Positions 28,814 through 38,132 of a stretch of 64,000 nt of DNA are shown piece by piece; within the stretch, counting starts at the first letter, position 1, and every line of letters starts with the position of its first letter. This DNA is from Amylibacter marinus (GTDB lineage Bacteria > Pseudomonadota > Alphaproteobacteria > Rhodobacterales > Rhodobacteraceae), in assembly GCF_030160015.1 (NCBI RefSeq), contig NZ_BSNN01000002.1:1172303-1236302 (forward strand), in the 5' to 3' direction. The notes below the pieces were generated by a model. That model had not been told where the DNA came from and searched no databases. It worked only from the letters and a program-made list of their open reading frames with translations. The position numbers and the translations under genes were made by a program.

Positions 28814-29764
28814 ATGACAAAACAACCTCTCTCTTTATATTTGGCCGCACCGCGTGGATTTTGTGCCGGCGTTGATCGTGCCATTAAAATCGTTGAAATG
28901 GCGCTAGAAAAATGGGGGGCACCCGTCTATGTCCGCCACGAAATCGTGCATAACAAATTCGTGGTTGATGGGCTGCGCGACAAAGGGGCGGTGTTCGTCG
29001 AAGAACTGTCTGAATGCCCCGATGACCGACCCGTGATTTTTTCCGCCCATGGTGTGCCAAAATCCGTGCCAAATGCCGCGCAGGCGCGCAATATGGTCTA
29101 TGTTGATGCCACCTGCCCCTTGGTATCCAAGGTGCACATAGAGGCTGAACGGCACTCCGCCAATGGCCTACAAATGGTGATGATCGGCCATGACGGCCAC
29201 CCCGAAACCATCGGCACCATGGGGCAATTGCCCGAGGGCGAAGTCCTGCTGGTAGAAACAGCAGACGACGTGGCCAAATTGGCCCCTCGCAATCCAGATC
29301 AGCTGGCCTATATCACCCAAACAACCCTCAGCGTAGACGATACGACCGAAATCGTAGCGGCCCTACAGGCGCGCTTCCCCAATATCGTTGGCCCCCACAA
29401 AGAGGATATCTGCTACGCCACGACCAACCGCCAACAGGCTGTCAAAGATGTGGCCCCAAATGTGGATGCATTGCTGGTGATTGGTGCGCCAAATTCGTCT
29501 AATTCCAAACGTTTGGTCGAGGTCGGGCGCAAATCGGGCTGTGCCTATTCGCAATTGGTACAACGCGCGGCTGATATCGACTGGCGCGCCTTGGATGGCA
29601 TTAAATCCATCGGCATCACCGCTGGCGCATCCGCCCCAGAGGTTTTGATCGCCGAGGTGATATCCGCCTTTACAGACCGCTATGATGTCACCAGTCATGT
29701 GGTCGAAAGCGCCGTCGAGAACATCGAATTCAAAGTACCGCGCATCCTGCGCCAACCCGCCTAA
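28814..29764 (+). CDS. ispH: 4-hydroxy-3-methylbut-2-enyl diphosphate reductase
   Basis: IspH is the last enzyme of the MEP isoprenoid pathway, reducing HMBPP to IPP and DMAPP with a 4Fe-4S cluster. The 316-residue product shows the three cluster cysteines in [21 protein letters not shown] and [12 protein letters not shown], along with the conserved Glu/His motifs [20 protein letters not shown]. It is followed by rnhA after ten bases. The start region overlaps a palindromic leader. Confidence 0.96.
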   Translation: MTKQPLSLYLAAPRGFCAGVDRAIKIVEMALEKWGAPVYVRHEIVHNKFVVDGLRDKGAVFVEELSECPDDRPVIFSAHGVPKSVPNAAQARNMVYVDATCPLVSKVHIEAERHSANGLQMVMIGHDGHPETIGTMGQLPEGEVLLVETADDVAKLAPRNPDQLAYITQTTLSVDDTTEIVAALQARFPNIVGPHKEDICYATTNRQQAVKDVAPNVDALLVIGAPNSSNSKRLVEVGRKSGCAYSQLVQRAADIDWRALDGIKSIGITAGASAPEVLIAEVISAFTDRYDVTSHVVESAVENIEFKVPRILRQPA

Positions 29765-29774
29765 GGATCCCATC

Positions 29775-30233
29775 ATGGCCGAGTTATTTGCATATACCGA
29801 TGGCGCCTGTTCTGGCAATCCCGGCCCCGGAGGTTGGGGGGTATTGTTATTTGCAAAACAGGGCGAAACGGTTCTAAAATCACGCGAGCTATCTGGCGGT
29901 GCGCCAGACACAACCAACAACCAGATGGAACTGATGGCCGCCATCACCGCCTTGGAAACATTGGAAAAACCCAGCGCCCTGACCTTGGTCACCGATAGCA
30001 ATTATGTGAAAGACGGCATCACCAAATGGATTTTCGGCTGGAAAAAGAACGGCTGGAAAACCGCCGCCAAAAAGCCCGTGAAAAACGCAGACCTCTGGAA
30101 GCGTCTGGATGAGGCCACCAAACGCCACGACATCACTTGGAAATGGATCAAGGGCCACGCAGGCCATGCCGAAAACGAGCGCGCCGACGAACTGGCCCGC
30201 GCTGGCATGGCGCCCTTTAAACCCGCGAAATAG
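29775..30233 (+). CDS. rnhA: Ribonuclease HI
   Basis: RNase HI removes RNA from RNA-DNA hybrids. I use the ATG at 29775 ([20 protein letters not shown]), giving 152 residues, the normal size; the longer open frame is antisense-free but reads into ispH. Catalytic acidic residues are visible: Asp in YTDGACSG, Glu in [10 protein letters not shown], Asp in VTDSNYV and Asp in NERADELAR. It converges directly on the next gene, with the two stop codons adjacent (30231-30236). Confidence 0.97.
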   Translation: MAELFAYTDGACSGNPGPGGWGVLLFAKQGETVLKSRELSGGAPDTTNNQMELMAAITALETLEKPSALTLVTDSNYVKDGITKWIFGWKKNGWKTAAKKPVKNADLWKRLDEATKRHDITWKWIKGHAGHAENERADELARAGMAPFKPAK

Positions 30234-30488
30234 CTATTTATCTTTGCGAAACAGCACGCGGTACAGGATTATCAGCACTGCCGAGCCAAATAACGCGGCC
30301 ACAAACAGGCTGGCCACCGTAGAGGCCCCCGCCATCAAAACCATCAGCCCACGCAAGCTAATCATGCCCAAAATCGTCCCGATCACCCCAATAGCAATCG
30401 CCACGAAGGGCGAAACCTTCAACTTTAGCAAATACGCCACCAGCATTCCTGCCGCGGCCCCAACGATTATTGTCAATAAAATAGGCAT
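30234..30488 (-). CDS. Small membrane protein, GlsB/YeaQ/YmgE-like
   Basis: The 84-residue product is almost entirely hydrophobic with three predicted membrane segments (about 2-20, 25-45 and 55-78) and a basic tail RVLFRKDK. The pattern of glycines in IIVGAAAGMLVAYLL and AIGVIGTILGM recalls the transglycosylase-associated (GlsB/YeaQ/YmgE) family, but the match is weak. No function is proposed. It lies 44 bases downstream of fmt on the same strand and abuts rnhA tail to tail. Confidence 0.6.
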   Translation of the reverse strand: MPILLTIIVGAAAGMLVAYLLKLKVSPFVAIAIGVIGTILGMISLRGLMVLMAGASTVASLFVAALFGSAVLIILYRVLFRKDK

Positions 30489-30532
30489 CAGCCCTCCTTA
30501 TATCCTATAAATAGGAACTAATCGCATGGATT

Positions 30533-31444
30533 TTAAGAACCAAGCAGGGTTTTCTCTGCAATTTCAAAGCCGCGCTGAAAATCAGAGGCCGCCATTGGCC
30601 CCTTGCCCGCGCGTTGCAGAGTAACCAAGCGCACCGCCCCAGATCCGCAGGCCACTGTCAATGAATCATCCAGCACCTGCCCCGCAGGCCCGGAGGCATC
30701 CACAACCTCGCTCATCAACACCTTGATCCGCGCATCCCCAATGGCAAACCACGCCCCAGGAAAGGGCGACAACCCGCGAATATGCGCATCCACCTGATCC
30801 GCAGATCGCATCCAGTCTATCTGGGCCTCTGCCTTTTGGATTTTTTTGGCATAGGTCACGCCATCCTCGGGCTGTGGCACAGGTACCAAGCCCGCCAATT
30901 GCCCCAGCGCATCACAAATCATTTGCGCGCCCATACCCGATAATCGATCATGCAGCGCCTGTGTCGTATCAAGGCGCGTAATATCCGTGGTGGCACGCAA
31001 CAAAACCGGCCCCGTATCTAGGCCCGCCTCCATTTGCATTATGCAAATACCAGTCTGCGCATCCCCTGCCATAATCGCACGGTGAATAGGTGCCGCCCCG
31101 CGCCAACGCGGCAACAGCGAGGCATGTATATTCAAGCAACCCGCGCGCGGCGCATCCAAAATCACCTGTGGCAATAACAGACCATAGGCCACCACCACGG
31201 CCACATCTGCCTTTAAGGCTTGAAACTCTGCCACATCGGCCGGATCCTTAAAATTTAGGGGCGTGCGCACCAGCAACCCAAGTGCATCCGCACGGGCATG
31301 TACGGGGGTTGGGCGCTCTTTCTTGCCCCGCCCAGCGCGGCGCGGCGGCTGGCAATAAACAGCGGCAATGTCATGCCCCGCATCCACCAATGCATCCAAT
31401 ACAGACACAGAAAAATCAGGCGTGCCCATAAAGATAACCCGCAT
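30533..31444 (-). CDS. fmt: Methionyl-tRNA formyltransferase
   Basis: Fmt formylates initiator Met-tRNA using 10-formyl-tetrahydrofolate. The 303-residue protein has [17 protein letters not shown] at the start and the folate-binding/catalytic block [20 protein letters not shown], followed by DTGPVLL. The C-terminal OB-like tRNA-binding domain is complete. It overlaps the upstream deformylase-like gene by one base, so formylation and deformylation functions share an operon. Confidence 0.97.
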   Translation of the reverse strand: MRVIFMGTPDFSVSVLDALVDAGHDIAAVYCQPPRRAGRGKKERPTPVHARADALGLLVRTPLNFKDPADVAEFQALKADVAVVVAYGLLLPQVILDAPRAGCLNIHASLLPRWRGAAPIHRAIMAGDAQTGICIMQMEAGLDTGPVLLRATTDITRLDTTQALHDRLSGMGAQMICDALGQLAGLVPVPQPEDGVTYAKKIQKAEAQIDWMRSADQVDAHIRGLSPFPGAWFAIGDARIKVLMSEVVDASGPAGQVLDDSLTVACGSGAVRLVTLQRAGKGPMAASDFQRGFEIAEKTLLGS

Positions 31445-31956
31445 TATTCTGATCCTTTTTTGGCAATCTTGGCGGCCTTGGCCAGCAGCATCTTGCGCTT
31501 CACAGGGCTTAGATGATCAAAATACATCTTGCCATTCAGATGATCAATTTGATGCTGTACGGATGTGGCCCATATACCGATCAAATCCTTTTCTACCACC
31601 GCACCACTTTCATCGCGATAAGCTACGGTTACGGCGCGCGGTCGGCTGATCTTGGCCCAAACACCAGGCAGGTTTGGGCTGCCTTCCTCATGTTCGCGCA
31701 ACTGCGCCGACGCATGTAGTATCACAGGGTTTGCCATCATCAGCGGCCCGCTGAAATCATCCTGACAATCAACCACCGCAAGGCGTTGCATCACCCCAAT
31801 TTGATTGGCACCAAGCCCAACACCGGGCATGGCATACATGGTGTCAAACATATCTTTCCATGCGTCTTTCACCGCATCGGTGATCTCTGTTACATCTGCA
31901 CAGACGCTGCGCAATCGCTTGTCGGGATAGGGTATAAACCGCTTGATCGCCATCAA
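31444..31956 (-). CDS. Peptide deformylase-like protein lacking catalytic residues
   Basis: The 170-residue protein has the deformylase fold, with motif 1 changed from GLAAPQIG to GLGANQIG (about 47-54). Motif 2, normally EGCLS, reads EGSPN (91-95), so the metal-binding Cys is Ser. Motif 3, normally HExxH, reads HQIDH (135-139), so the catalytic Glu is Gln. It should not deformylate peptides by the known mechanism. It sits between an intact def and fmt, with four-base and one-base overlaps. It may bind ribosomes or nascent chains, or have lost activity; such a paralog recurs in Rhodobacterales to my knowledge. Confidence 0.9.
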   Translation of the reverse strand: MMAIKRFIPYPDKRLRSVCADVTEITDAVKDAWKDMFDTMYAMPGVGLGANQIGVMQRLAVVDCQDDFSGPLMMANPVILHASAQLREHEEGSPNLPGVWAKISRPRAVTVAYRDESGAVVEKDLIGIWATSVQHQIDHLNGKMYFDHLSPVKRKMLLAKAAKIAKKGSE

Positions 31957-32471
31957 CCACGCGCCACTTCTTTTTTGTATTTCACCATCTTTTTGGTCAT
32001 CATAGAGCGCTTGATCCGTGACAGGTGATCAATAAACAAAACCCCGTTCAGATGATCCAACTCGTGTTGCGCACAGGTGGCCCACAACCCATCATATTGC
32101 TCTTCACGGGGTGTGCCATCGATATCCAAAAACTTGATGCGTACCTCTTTGGGGCGCTCGATATCTTCGAAGAGATCCGGCAAAGACAGACAACCCTCGT
32201 TGTGGGTATTCAACTCTTCCGACACCCATGTGATTTCTGGGTTGATCAAAACCGTCGGCTCATCGCGCACTTCTTTATCGCCGCAATCCATAACAAACAG
32301 GCGGTTCAAGGTACCGATTTGCGGCGCGGCCAAGCCAACACCTGGGGCGTCATACATGGTTTCCAGCATCGAATCTGCCAATTGGCGCAACTCTTTGCTG
32401 ACGGTTTCAACAGGATCACAGGTTTTCTTCAAACGTGGATCTGGGTGCAGGATAATCGGTAAAATGCTCAT
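31953..32471 (-). CDS. def: Peptide deformylase
   Basis: Def removes the formyl group from nascent proteins. The 172-residue product has all three motifs intact: GVGLAAPQIG (45-54), EGCLSLP with Cys94, and the metal-binding HELDH at 136-140. This is the working enzyme of the fmt-def-def set. Its stop overlaps the start of the degenerate paralog by four bases. It is divergent from selO, with 82 bases between them. Confidence 0.97.
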   Translation of the reverse strand: MSILPIILHPDPRLKKTCDPVETVSKELRQLADSMLETMYDAPGVGLAAPQIGTLNRLFVMDCGDKEVRDEPTVLINPEITWVSEELNTHNEGCLSLPDLFEDIERPKEVRIKFLDIDGTPREEQYDGLWATCAQHELDHLNGVLFIDHLSRIKRSMMTKKMVKYKKEVARG

Positions 32472-32553
32472 GCCTTGCCATAGGCCAATCCGCGTCTGGG
32501 TTCAAGTTGCCTAGCACCTTTTCATTCCCTTTCGAAACGGGCACAGTGGGCGA

Positions 32554-33984
32554 ATGAAATTCGACAACACATTCTACGATCAAATGCAGGGCTTCTATGC
32601 AGAAGTGGGCCCAGAAGCCCCCCCTAGCCCCGAACTGCTGCTGTTCAACACTGCCCTAGCAGATGAATTGGGGCTTGATCTTAGAGATCAAAACAAGGCG
32701 GCGCTGTTCTCCGGTGCTGAAATCCCCGCCGGGGCGGCCCCACTGGCACAGGTCTATGCGGGGCATCAATTCGGCGGGTTCTCGGCGCAATTGGGCGATG
32801 GGCGCGCGATTCTGTTGGGCGAGATCACCAGCCCCAGCGGTGCGCGCATGGATATCCAGCTAAAAGGCTCTGGCCAGACGCCATTTTCGCGCAATGGCGA
32901 CGGCAAGGCCGCCCTTGGGCCAGTGCTGCGCGAATATATCATGGGCGAGGCCATGCATGCATTGAATATACCCACGACCCGCGCCCTGGCCGCCACCACA
33001 ACTGGCGCGCGGGTACAACGCGAGACCGGCCTGCCCGGCGCGGTGCTAACCCGCATCGCCAGCAGCCATATCCGCGTTGGTACCTTTCAATTCTTTGCGG
33101 CGCGCGGCCAAAATGATCAGGTAAAGCAACTGGCCGATTATGCAATTGCGCGCCATTTTCCCGACATCAGCACCAGCGACACCCCCTATTTGGATTTCCT
33201 GCGTGCGGTGGCGGATCGACAGGCAGCATTGATCGCCAAATGGATCGCCGTTGGGTTTATCCACGGGGTGATGAATACCGACAACATGGCCATTTCTGGC
33301 GAGACCATCGATTACGGCCCCTGCGCTTTTATGGATACTTATGACCTAAAAACCGTGTTCAGCTCGATCGATCGGCAGGGACGTTATGCCTATGGTAACC
33401 AACCCTTGATCGCGCGCTGGAATTTGGCCCGACTGGCCGAGACCCTGCTCCCGTTGCTTAGCAATGATGACGACACGGCCATCCAACTGGCCACAACAAT
33501 CATCGATGATTTTGCCCCCACCTACGAGGCCGCTTGGCTCGCTGAAATGCGTAAAAAATTCGGGTTGATCTCAGCGGACGGCGGGGATGCAGATCTTGCC
33601 AATGATTTTCTAAACCTGCTGGCACAGCATAAATTAGATTTCACCACAGCATTTCGCGCCCTTACATCTAGTAGCGAACACCCAAACCTGTTTCAGGATA
33701 TAGATGCATTTGCGAATTGGAAGGCCCGCTACCGCGCGCGATGCGCCGGCGAACATAAGACAAAATCCCGCGCCTTAATGCGCGCCAATAATCCCATCTA
33801 TATCCCGCGCAATCATCTGGTGGAACAGGCCCTTGATGCCGCCCAATCAGAGGGTGATCTTGGCCCCGTCAAGTCCCTGCTGACACGCCTGAAATCGCCA
33901 TTTGACGATACCATGGTCGATACCAAATACGCACAGCCCCCCGCCACCGTTAACAGCGGTTATAAAACCTTTTGTGGGACATGA
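32554..33984 (+). CDS. selO: Protein adenylyltransferase SelO (YdiU family)
   Basis: SelO is a pseudokinase-fold enzyme that transfers AMP to Ser, Thr or Tyr of target proteins, linked in E. coli and mitochondria to redox stress. The 476-residue product shows YAGHQFGGFSAQLGDGRAI, the Lys-containing LKGSGQTPFSRNGDGKAALG, IMGEAMHAL, and the catalytic block HGVMNTDNMAISGETIDYGP with the metal-binding Asn and Asp. The C-terminal NPIYIPRNHLVEQAL is also typical. Length is on the short side of the family (around 480-490 in many bacteria), but the domain looks complete. Confidence 0.94.
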   Translation: MKFDNTFYDQMQGFYAEVGPEAPPSPELLLFNTALADELGLDLRDQNKAALFSGAEIPAGAAPLAQVYAGHQFGGFSAQLGDGRAILLGEITSPSGARMDIQLKGSGQTPFSRNGDGKAALGPVLREYIMGEAMHALNIPTTRALAATTTGARVQRETGLPGAVLTRIASSHIRVGTFQFFAARGQNDQVKQLADYAIARHFPDISTSDTPYLDFLRAVADRQAALIAKWIAVGFIHGVMNTDNMAISGETIDYGPCAFMDTYDLKTVFSSIDRQGRYAYGNQPLIARWNLARLAETLLPLLSNDDDTAIQLATTIIDDFAPTYEAAWLAEMRKKFGLISADGGDADLANDFLNLLAQHKLDFTTAFRALTSSSEHPNLFQDIDAFANWKARYRARCAGEHKTKSRALMRANNPIYIPRNHLVEQALDAAQSEGDLGPVKSLLTRLKSPFDDTMVDTKYAQPPATVNSGYKTFCGT

Positions 33985-34039
33985 TTTCGCCCTTGCACCG
34001 CCCTCACCTTGCGCTAGTCTCGACCCAAAGGAGTCCCCC

Positions 34040-35206
34040 ATGAATTTCGACACACGAATTGATCGAGTAAATACCCAATGTGCCAAATGGGACTTAATGG
34101 AAAAGCTGTACCAAGTTTCCCCATCCGAGGGCACCGCGATGTGGGTGGCAGATATGGACTTCCAACCGCCTCAACAGGTGCTGGATGCGCTGGATGCCAT
34201 GCGCCAACACGGTGTATTTGGCTATTATGGTGACGACAGAAATTATCGCCACGCTATCGCGGACTGGATGTATCGTCGCCATCAATGGGATCTGAACCCC
34301 GAACATATCTTTTCAACTCATGGCTTGGTGAATGCGGTGGCTCTATGCCTTCAGGCCTTTACCAAACCTGGTGATGGGATCATCCTATTCACACCTGTTT
34401 ATCACGCCTTCGCCAAAATCATTAACGCCAGCCAGCGCCAGTTGGTCAGCTGTGAATTGGCCAATAACAATGGCCGCTATGAGATGGATTTTGACGCCTA
34501 TGAGGCGCAGATGACCGGCAACGAGAAGGTAATGGTTCTTTGCTCGCCCCACAATCCAGGCGGACGGGTTTGGTCGGTGGCCGAGCTGGAACAGGCGGCG
34601 GAATTTGCCCAGCGTCATGATCTGCTTATTTTATCCGATGATATCCACCATGACCTAACATTTGGGGCCAAATACACCCCCATGCCAGTGGCCGTCCCCG
34701 AGATTCGAGACCGCTTGGTCATGCTGACCGCCGCCTCCAAAACCTTTAATCTTGCGGCGGGGCATTGTGGCAATGTATCCATCAGCAATCCAGACTTGCA
34801 CAAAACCTTCGCGGCAACCATCGCTGCAAACGGAATTTCGGTAAATAATTTCGGCATTGAAATCACCCAAGCCGCTTATACCTTTGGCGATGCATGGCTG
34901 ACAGAACTCCTTAAATACCTAGATGAAAATCGCAAGTTGTTCGACCAAGCGATCACAGAAATACCCGCCCTGTCGTCGATGGAGCTAGAGGCCACCTACC
35001 TAGCATGGGTTGATTTCAGCAAAACCGGCATGAGCGCCTCGGAATACCAACAGCGTGTGCAAAAACAGGCCCGTATTGCCGCCAATCACGGCGCAACATT
35101 TGGTCAGGGCGGCCAAAACCACCTTCGGTTTAACTTCGCCCTGCCCCGCGCACAGTTGATCGAGGCATTGGCCCGCCTAAAAACCGCCTTTGCCGATTTA
35201 CAATAA
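34040..35206 (+). CDS. MalY/PatB-type pyridoxal phosphate aminotransferase / cystathionine beta-lyase
   Basis: This fold-type I PLP enzyme of 388 residues most likely cleaves the C-S bond of cystathionine or cysteine conjugates. I use the ATG at 34040 (MNFDTRIDRVNTQCAKWD), preceded by AAAGGAG seven bases upstream; an in-frame start in the selO tail is not needed. Diagnostic motifs are MWVADMDF, LCSPHNPGGRVW, LSDDIHHDLTF and the PLP-lysine segment AASKTFNLAAGHCGN. It follows selO by 55 bases and may be cotranscribed. Confidence 0.9.
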   Translation: MNFDTRIDRVNTQCAKWDLMEKLYQVSPSEGTAMWVADMDFQPPQQVLDALDAMRQHGVFGYYGDDRNYRHAIADWMYRRHQWDLNPEHIFSTHGLVNAVALCLQAFTKPGDGIILFTPVYHAFAKIINASQRQLVSCELANNNGRYEMDFDAYEAQMTGNEKVMVLCSPHNPGGRVWSVAELEQAAEFAQRHDLLILSDDIHHDLTFGAKYTPMPVAVPEIRDRLVMLTAASKTFNLAAGHCGNVSISNPDLHKTFAATIAANGISVNNFGIEITQAAYTFGDAWLTELLKYLDENRKLFDQAITEIPALSSMELEATYLAWVDFSKTGMSASEYQQRVQKQARIAANHGATFGQGGQNHLRFNFALPRAQLIEALARLKTAFADLQ

Positions 35207-35271
35207 CCCGCCAAGCGTTGTATTGCGTAACGTCATTGGGCATATACGGCCCACCAAACAAGAGTAAGTAG

Positions 35272-36231
35272 ATGCAGAATTATCTAGACTTTGAAAAACC
35301 GCTATCCGAAATCGAAGGCAAGGCCGCAGAGCTGCGCGCCATGGCCGCCAATTCCGAGGACGCACTGGATGTAGAAAAAGAAGCATCAGCCCTAGATGCC
35401 AAGGCCAAAACAATGCTGGCGGATCTGTACAAGGATCTGAACCCATGGCGTAAATGCCAGGTCGCACGCCATGCAAACCGCCCCCATTGTCAGGATTATA
35501 TCAACGCATTGTTCACCGAATACACCCCCCTACAGGGTGATCGAAACTTTGCAGATGATTTCGCGATCATGGGTGGATTGGCGCGGTTTAACGACCAACC
35601 CGTTATGGTAATTGGCCACGAAAAAGGCACAGATACCGCCAGCCGCATCAAGCGGAATTTCGGCATGGCCCGCCCAGAGGGCTACCGCAAGGCAATCCGC
35701 CTGATGGAAATGGCCGATAAGTTTGGCCTGCCGATCATCACCTTGGTGGATACCCCTGGTGCATACCCCGGCAAAGGTGCCGAGGAACGCGGCCAATCCG
35801 AGGCCATCGCCCGCTCCACGGAAAAATGTCTACAGGTTGGCGTGCCTTTGATTTCGATTATCACTGGCGAGGGCGGATCAGGCGGCGCAGTTGCCTTTGC
35901 CACCAGCGACAAATTGTTGATGCTGGAACATTCGGTTTATTCCGTGATCTCGCCCGAGGGCTGTGCATCTATCCTATGGAAAGACGCCGAAAAAATGCGC
36001 GAAGCCGCCGAGGCCCTGCGCCTAACGGCCCAAGACCTAGAGAAACTGGGTGTCGCAGATATGGTTCTGCCAGAACCCGTGGGTGGCGCCCAGCGCGACC
36101 ACGCCGCCACATTTGAAACCGTGCGCAGCGCCATAGAAAAAGCGCTTGGCGAACTGTCAAAGAAAAAGCCAGCGAACCTGATTAAATCGCGCCGGCAAAA
36201 ATTCTTGGATATGGGATCACTGTCCCTGTAA
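35272..36231 (+). CDS. accA: Acetyl-CoA carboxylase carboxyltransferase subunit alpha
   Basis: AccA with AccD transfers CO2 from carboxybiotin to acetyl-CoA, committing carbon to fatty acid synthesis. The 319-residue product has [53 protein letters not shown] and the oxyanion-hole region [13 protein letters not shown], with [15 protein letters not shown] following. Length matches the family. It is convergent with the glycosidase-like gene; a hairpin lies between. Confidence 0.97.
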   Translation: MQNYLDFEKPLSEIEGKAAELRAMAANSEDALDVEKEASALDAKAKTMLADLYKDLNPWRKCQVARHANRPHCQDYINALFTEYTPLQGDRNFADDFAIMGGLARFNDQPVMVIGHEKGTDTASRIKRNFGMARPEGYRKAIRLMEMADKFGLPIITLVDTPGAYPGKGAEERGQSEAIARSTEKCLQVGVPLISIITGEGGSGGAVAFATSDKLLMLEHSVYSVISPEGCASILWKDAEKMREAAEALRLTAQDLEKLGVADMVLPEPVGGAQRDHAATFETVRSAIEKALGELSKKKPANLIKSRRQKFLDMGSLSL

Positions 36232-36237
36232 TTGGCT

Positions 36238-36258
36238 GGTGGGCCAGATCGGCCCACC
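36238..36258. terminator. Hairpin between convergent accA and the glycosidase-like gene
   Basis: GGTGGGCC and GGCCCACC form a perfect eight-base stem around a five-base loop. It lies seven bases after the accA stop and five bases before the stop of the facing gene. Neither strand has a T run, so it may act as an RNA-stabilising or Rho-assisted 3' end rather than a classical terminator. Confidence 0.5.
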
Positions 36259-36262
36259 CCCA

Positions 36263-37279
36263 TTATCTCTGATACTGACTGAAAATCTCTAGGGCGGGCT
36301 TGGGCTTCGCGCGCTTGTCATATAGGCCAGAATGTTTATGGATTGATCCATCATCATCCAAAAGCTTGAAATAATAGGCCCGTTTAATCGGCAAGCGCCC
36401 AATCACATCCAAATAGGCCCGCAATCTTTGGGACTGATAGGCAGGGTCTTTTGGCTCTAGCTCGGGTGTTGGCCCGCCAAATTCGGTTACCCACACCTCC
36501 CGTCCGCGGCTAAGCGCCGTAAGCCACTGCACCGCCGCTGGCCACAAATCCTCGGTATCATATAGATGGATATCCACGGCATCAAAATCGGCGTGCGCCA
36601 GCACATGGCGCACATCCGCCTGCGCCCGCGCATTTCGCCCAGCCTCTTTCCGGCAGAATTTATGCACCTGCGCGGAAATTTCCAAATTTGGAATATGCAC
36701 TTCTACACCCTCCACACAGGCCGCCTGTGCATATGCGGCACGCCCTGTGATCCCGCCCAATACAATGGGTAGTTCGGGGCGTTCTGCGCGCACCACAGAG
36801 CTAAAGCGTTGGTGCAAATTCAAAAAATCTGCACTGGTTCCCACAAATTGATTGTCCCATTCATTGCCAAACTGAATGGCCTCAATATGGTCGCCAACCG
36901 CAGCCAGTAACCCCGTTAGATAGTCCTCAAATGGCGCATCTTCTCGGATCAAACAGGAATGCGCATTGCGCCGAGCACAGGCCGCATTGGGCCCATTGCT
37001 TTGTACAGTCAGCAAGACCTTTATTCCGGCGCCGTTTAGATGTGTGATGCGCTGTACAAGTGGGGAGAAATCAGGATCCATGCCGCGTCTGCGCCAATTT
37101 TCAACAATACGGATATGCTCGATATCCAGATTTCCTAAGGCACGAATGGTAAAATCTCGATGGGCGGCCTGTGATACGGGTGGAAACCCCATGCCGATAA
37201 TCGGATTGGCACCCCCCGTAACAACAGAAGCCATGCCAACCACAATAGCGCAGGATAGATAACGGATCAGCTTTTTCAT
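36263..37279 (-). CDS. Secreted glycoside-hydrolase-like TIM-barrel protein
   Basis: The 338-residue protein begins with a likely signal peptide (MKKLIRYLSCAIVVGMASVV). The rest reads like a clan GH-A hydrolase: an Asn-Glu pair in AIQFGNEWDN (Glu140, acid/base) and a second Glu in WVTEFGGP (Glu266, nucleophile), with VDIHLY between and AYYFKLLDDDG near the end. Substrate is unknown; the closest families by eye are GH5, GH39 or GH53. It is a single gene between accA and plsC, with no polysaccharide genes around it. Its job outside the cytoplasm may be cell-envelope or algal glycan trimming. Confidence 0.65.
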   Translation of the reverse strand: MKKLIRYLSCAIVVGMASVVTGGANPIIGMGFPPVSQAAHRDFTIRALGNLDIEHIRIVENWRRRGMDPDFSPLVQRITHLNGAGIKVLLTVQSNGPNAACARRNAHSCLIREDAPFEDYLTGLLAAVGDHIEAIQFGNEWDNQFVGTSADFLNLHQRFSSVVRAERPELPIVLGGITGRAAYAQAACVEGVEVHIPNLEISAQVHKFCRKEAGRNARAQADVRHVLAHADFDAVDIHLYDTEDLWPAAVQWLTALSRGREVWVTEFGGPTPELEPKDPAYQSQRLRAYLDVIGRLPIKRAYYFKLLDDDGSIHKHSGLYDKRAKPKPALEIFSQYQR

Positions 37280-37397
37280 ATATACCTTCCCTCAACAAGC
37301 GCATCAGCTGCGATGGCCCGATAGGTTCTTTAATATCTATGGCCCGCCGCATGGCTGAGCGCAACTCAGGCTATAGCCTAGAAAGAGTTAGCATTGC

Positions 37398-38132
37398 CTA
37401 ACCCCGGCGCTTAAACCCTGCTTCATCCAGCAGTCTATTGGACTTGTCTTCGATTTTCTCTTCCATCACCTTCACAAATTCGCTCAGCTCCAGCCCCTCT
37501 GGCATGGTGTCGAAATACTCAAATATCACCGTACCCGGCTTGCGCAGCATAGATCGCTTCGGCCAGAAATACCCTACATTGGTGGCGGCCAATACACAGG
37601 GACGCTCCATGCGTTGTGCCAAAACCCCCGCACCCACCTTATACGGGCGATGATCGCCAGGGGCGACGCGGGTGCCCTGTGGATAGATCACCAATTGGTT
37701 TCCGCCATCCGATGCGCCCTTTTTCGCGCCCTGCATCATCTGTGATACCGCCTTAGATTTCTGACCACGCTTTACGGGGGCTGCGCCGATACGCATGGCA
37801 TAAAATCCCAATATTGGCGCATACTTCAGTTCTTGTTTCATCACAAAATTAGCCCGTGGCAGGTAGTACATGTGCAACATCACATCAAAAAAGCTCTGAT
37901 GTTTTGATGCCACGACCACATTGCCGCTGGGGATTTCACCGCGCTGTTCCACATGTAACCCACATATTACCCGCGCTAAAAAAATAACCGAGGCACAGTA
38001 GAATTTCAAAACCCAATAGGTGGCGTTTTTGGAAAATGCCGCAGGGATCGCGCCCAATAGGCCCACAACGATCATCCATAGATACATCACCACAATAAAA
38101 ACAAACGAGCGCATATACTGTAAAAAAATCAT
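37398..38132 (-). CDS. plsC: 1-acyl-sn-glycerol-3-phosphate acyltransferase
   Basis: PlsC makes phosphatidate from lysophosphatidate at the inner membrane. I start at the ATG at 38132 (MIFLQYMRSFVFIVV), overlapping the ftsX stop by one base (TGATG) and giving 244 residues, because the longer frame reads back into ftsX. The HxxxxD motif is in ASKHQSFFDV and the second block is YPQGTRVAPG. One or two N-terminal membrane segments anchor it. It is the last gene of ftsE-ftsX-plsC. Confidence 0.9.
   Translation of the reverse strand: MIFLQYMRSFVFIVVMYLWMIVVGLLGAIPAAFSKNATYWVLKFYCASVIFLARVICGLHVEQRGEIPSGNVVVASKHQSFFDVMLHMYYLPRANFVMKQELKYAPILGFYAMRIGAAPVKRGQKSKAVSQMMQGAKKGASDGGNQLVIYPQGTRVAPGDHRPYKVGAGVLAQRMERPCVLAATNVGYFWPKRSMLRKPGTVIFEYFDTMPEGLELSEFVKVMEEKIEDKSNRLLDEAGFKRRG

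Noticed and set aside
33902..34039. N-terminal extension of the MalY/PatB-type gene into the selO tail
   Set aside because: The added 46 residues are Pro-rich and read over the selO stop; the ATG at 34040 has a clear AAAGGAG and matches the family start.
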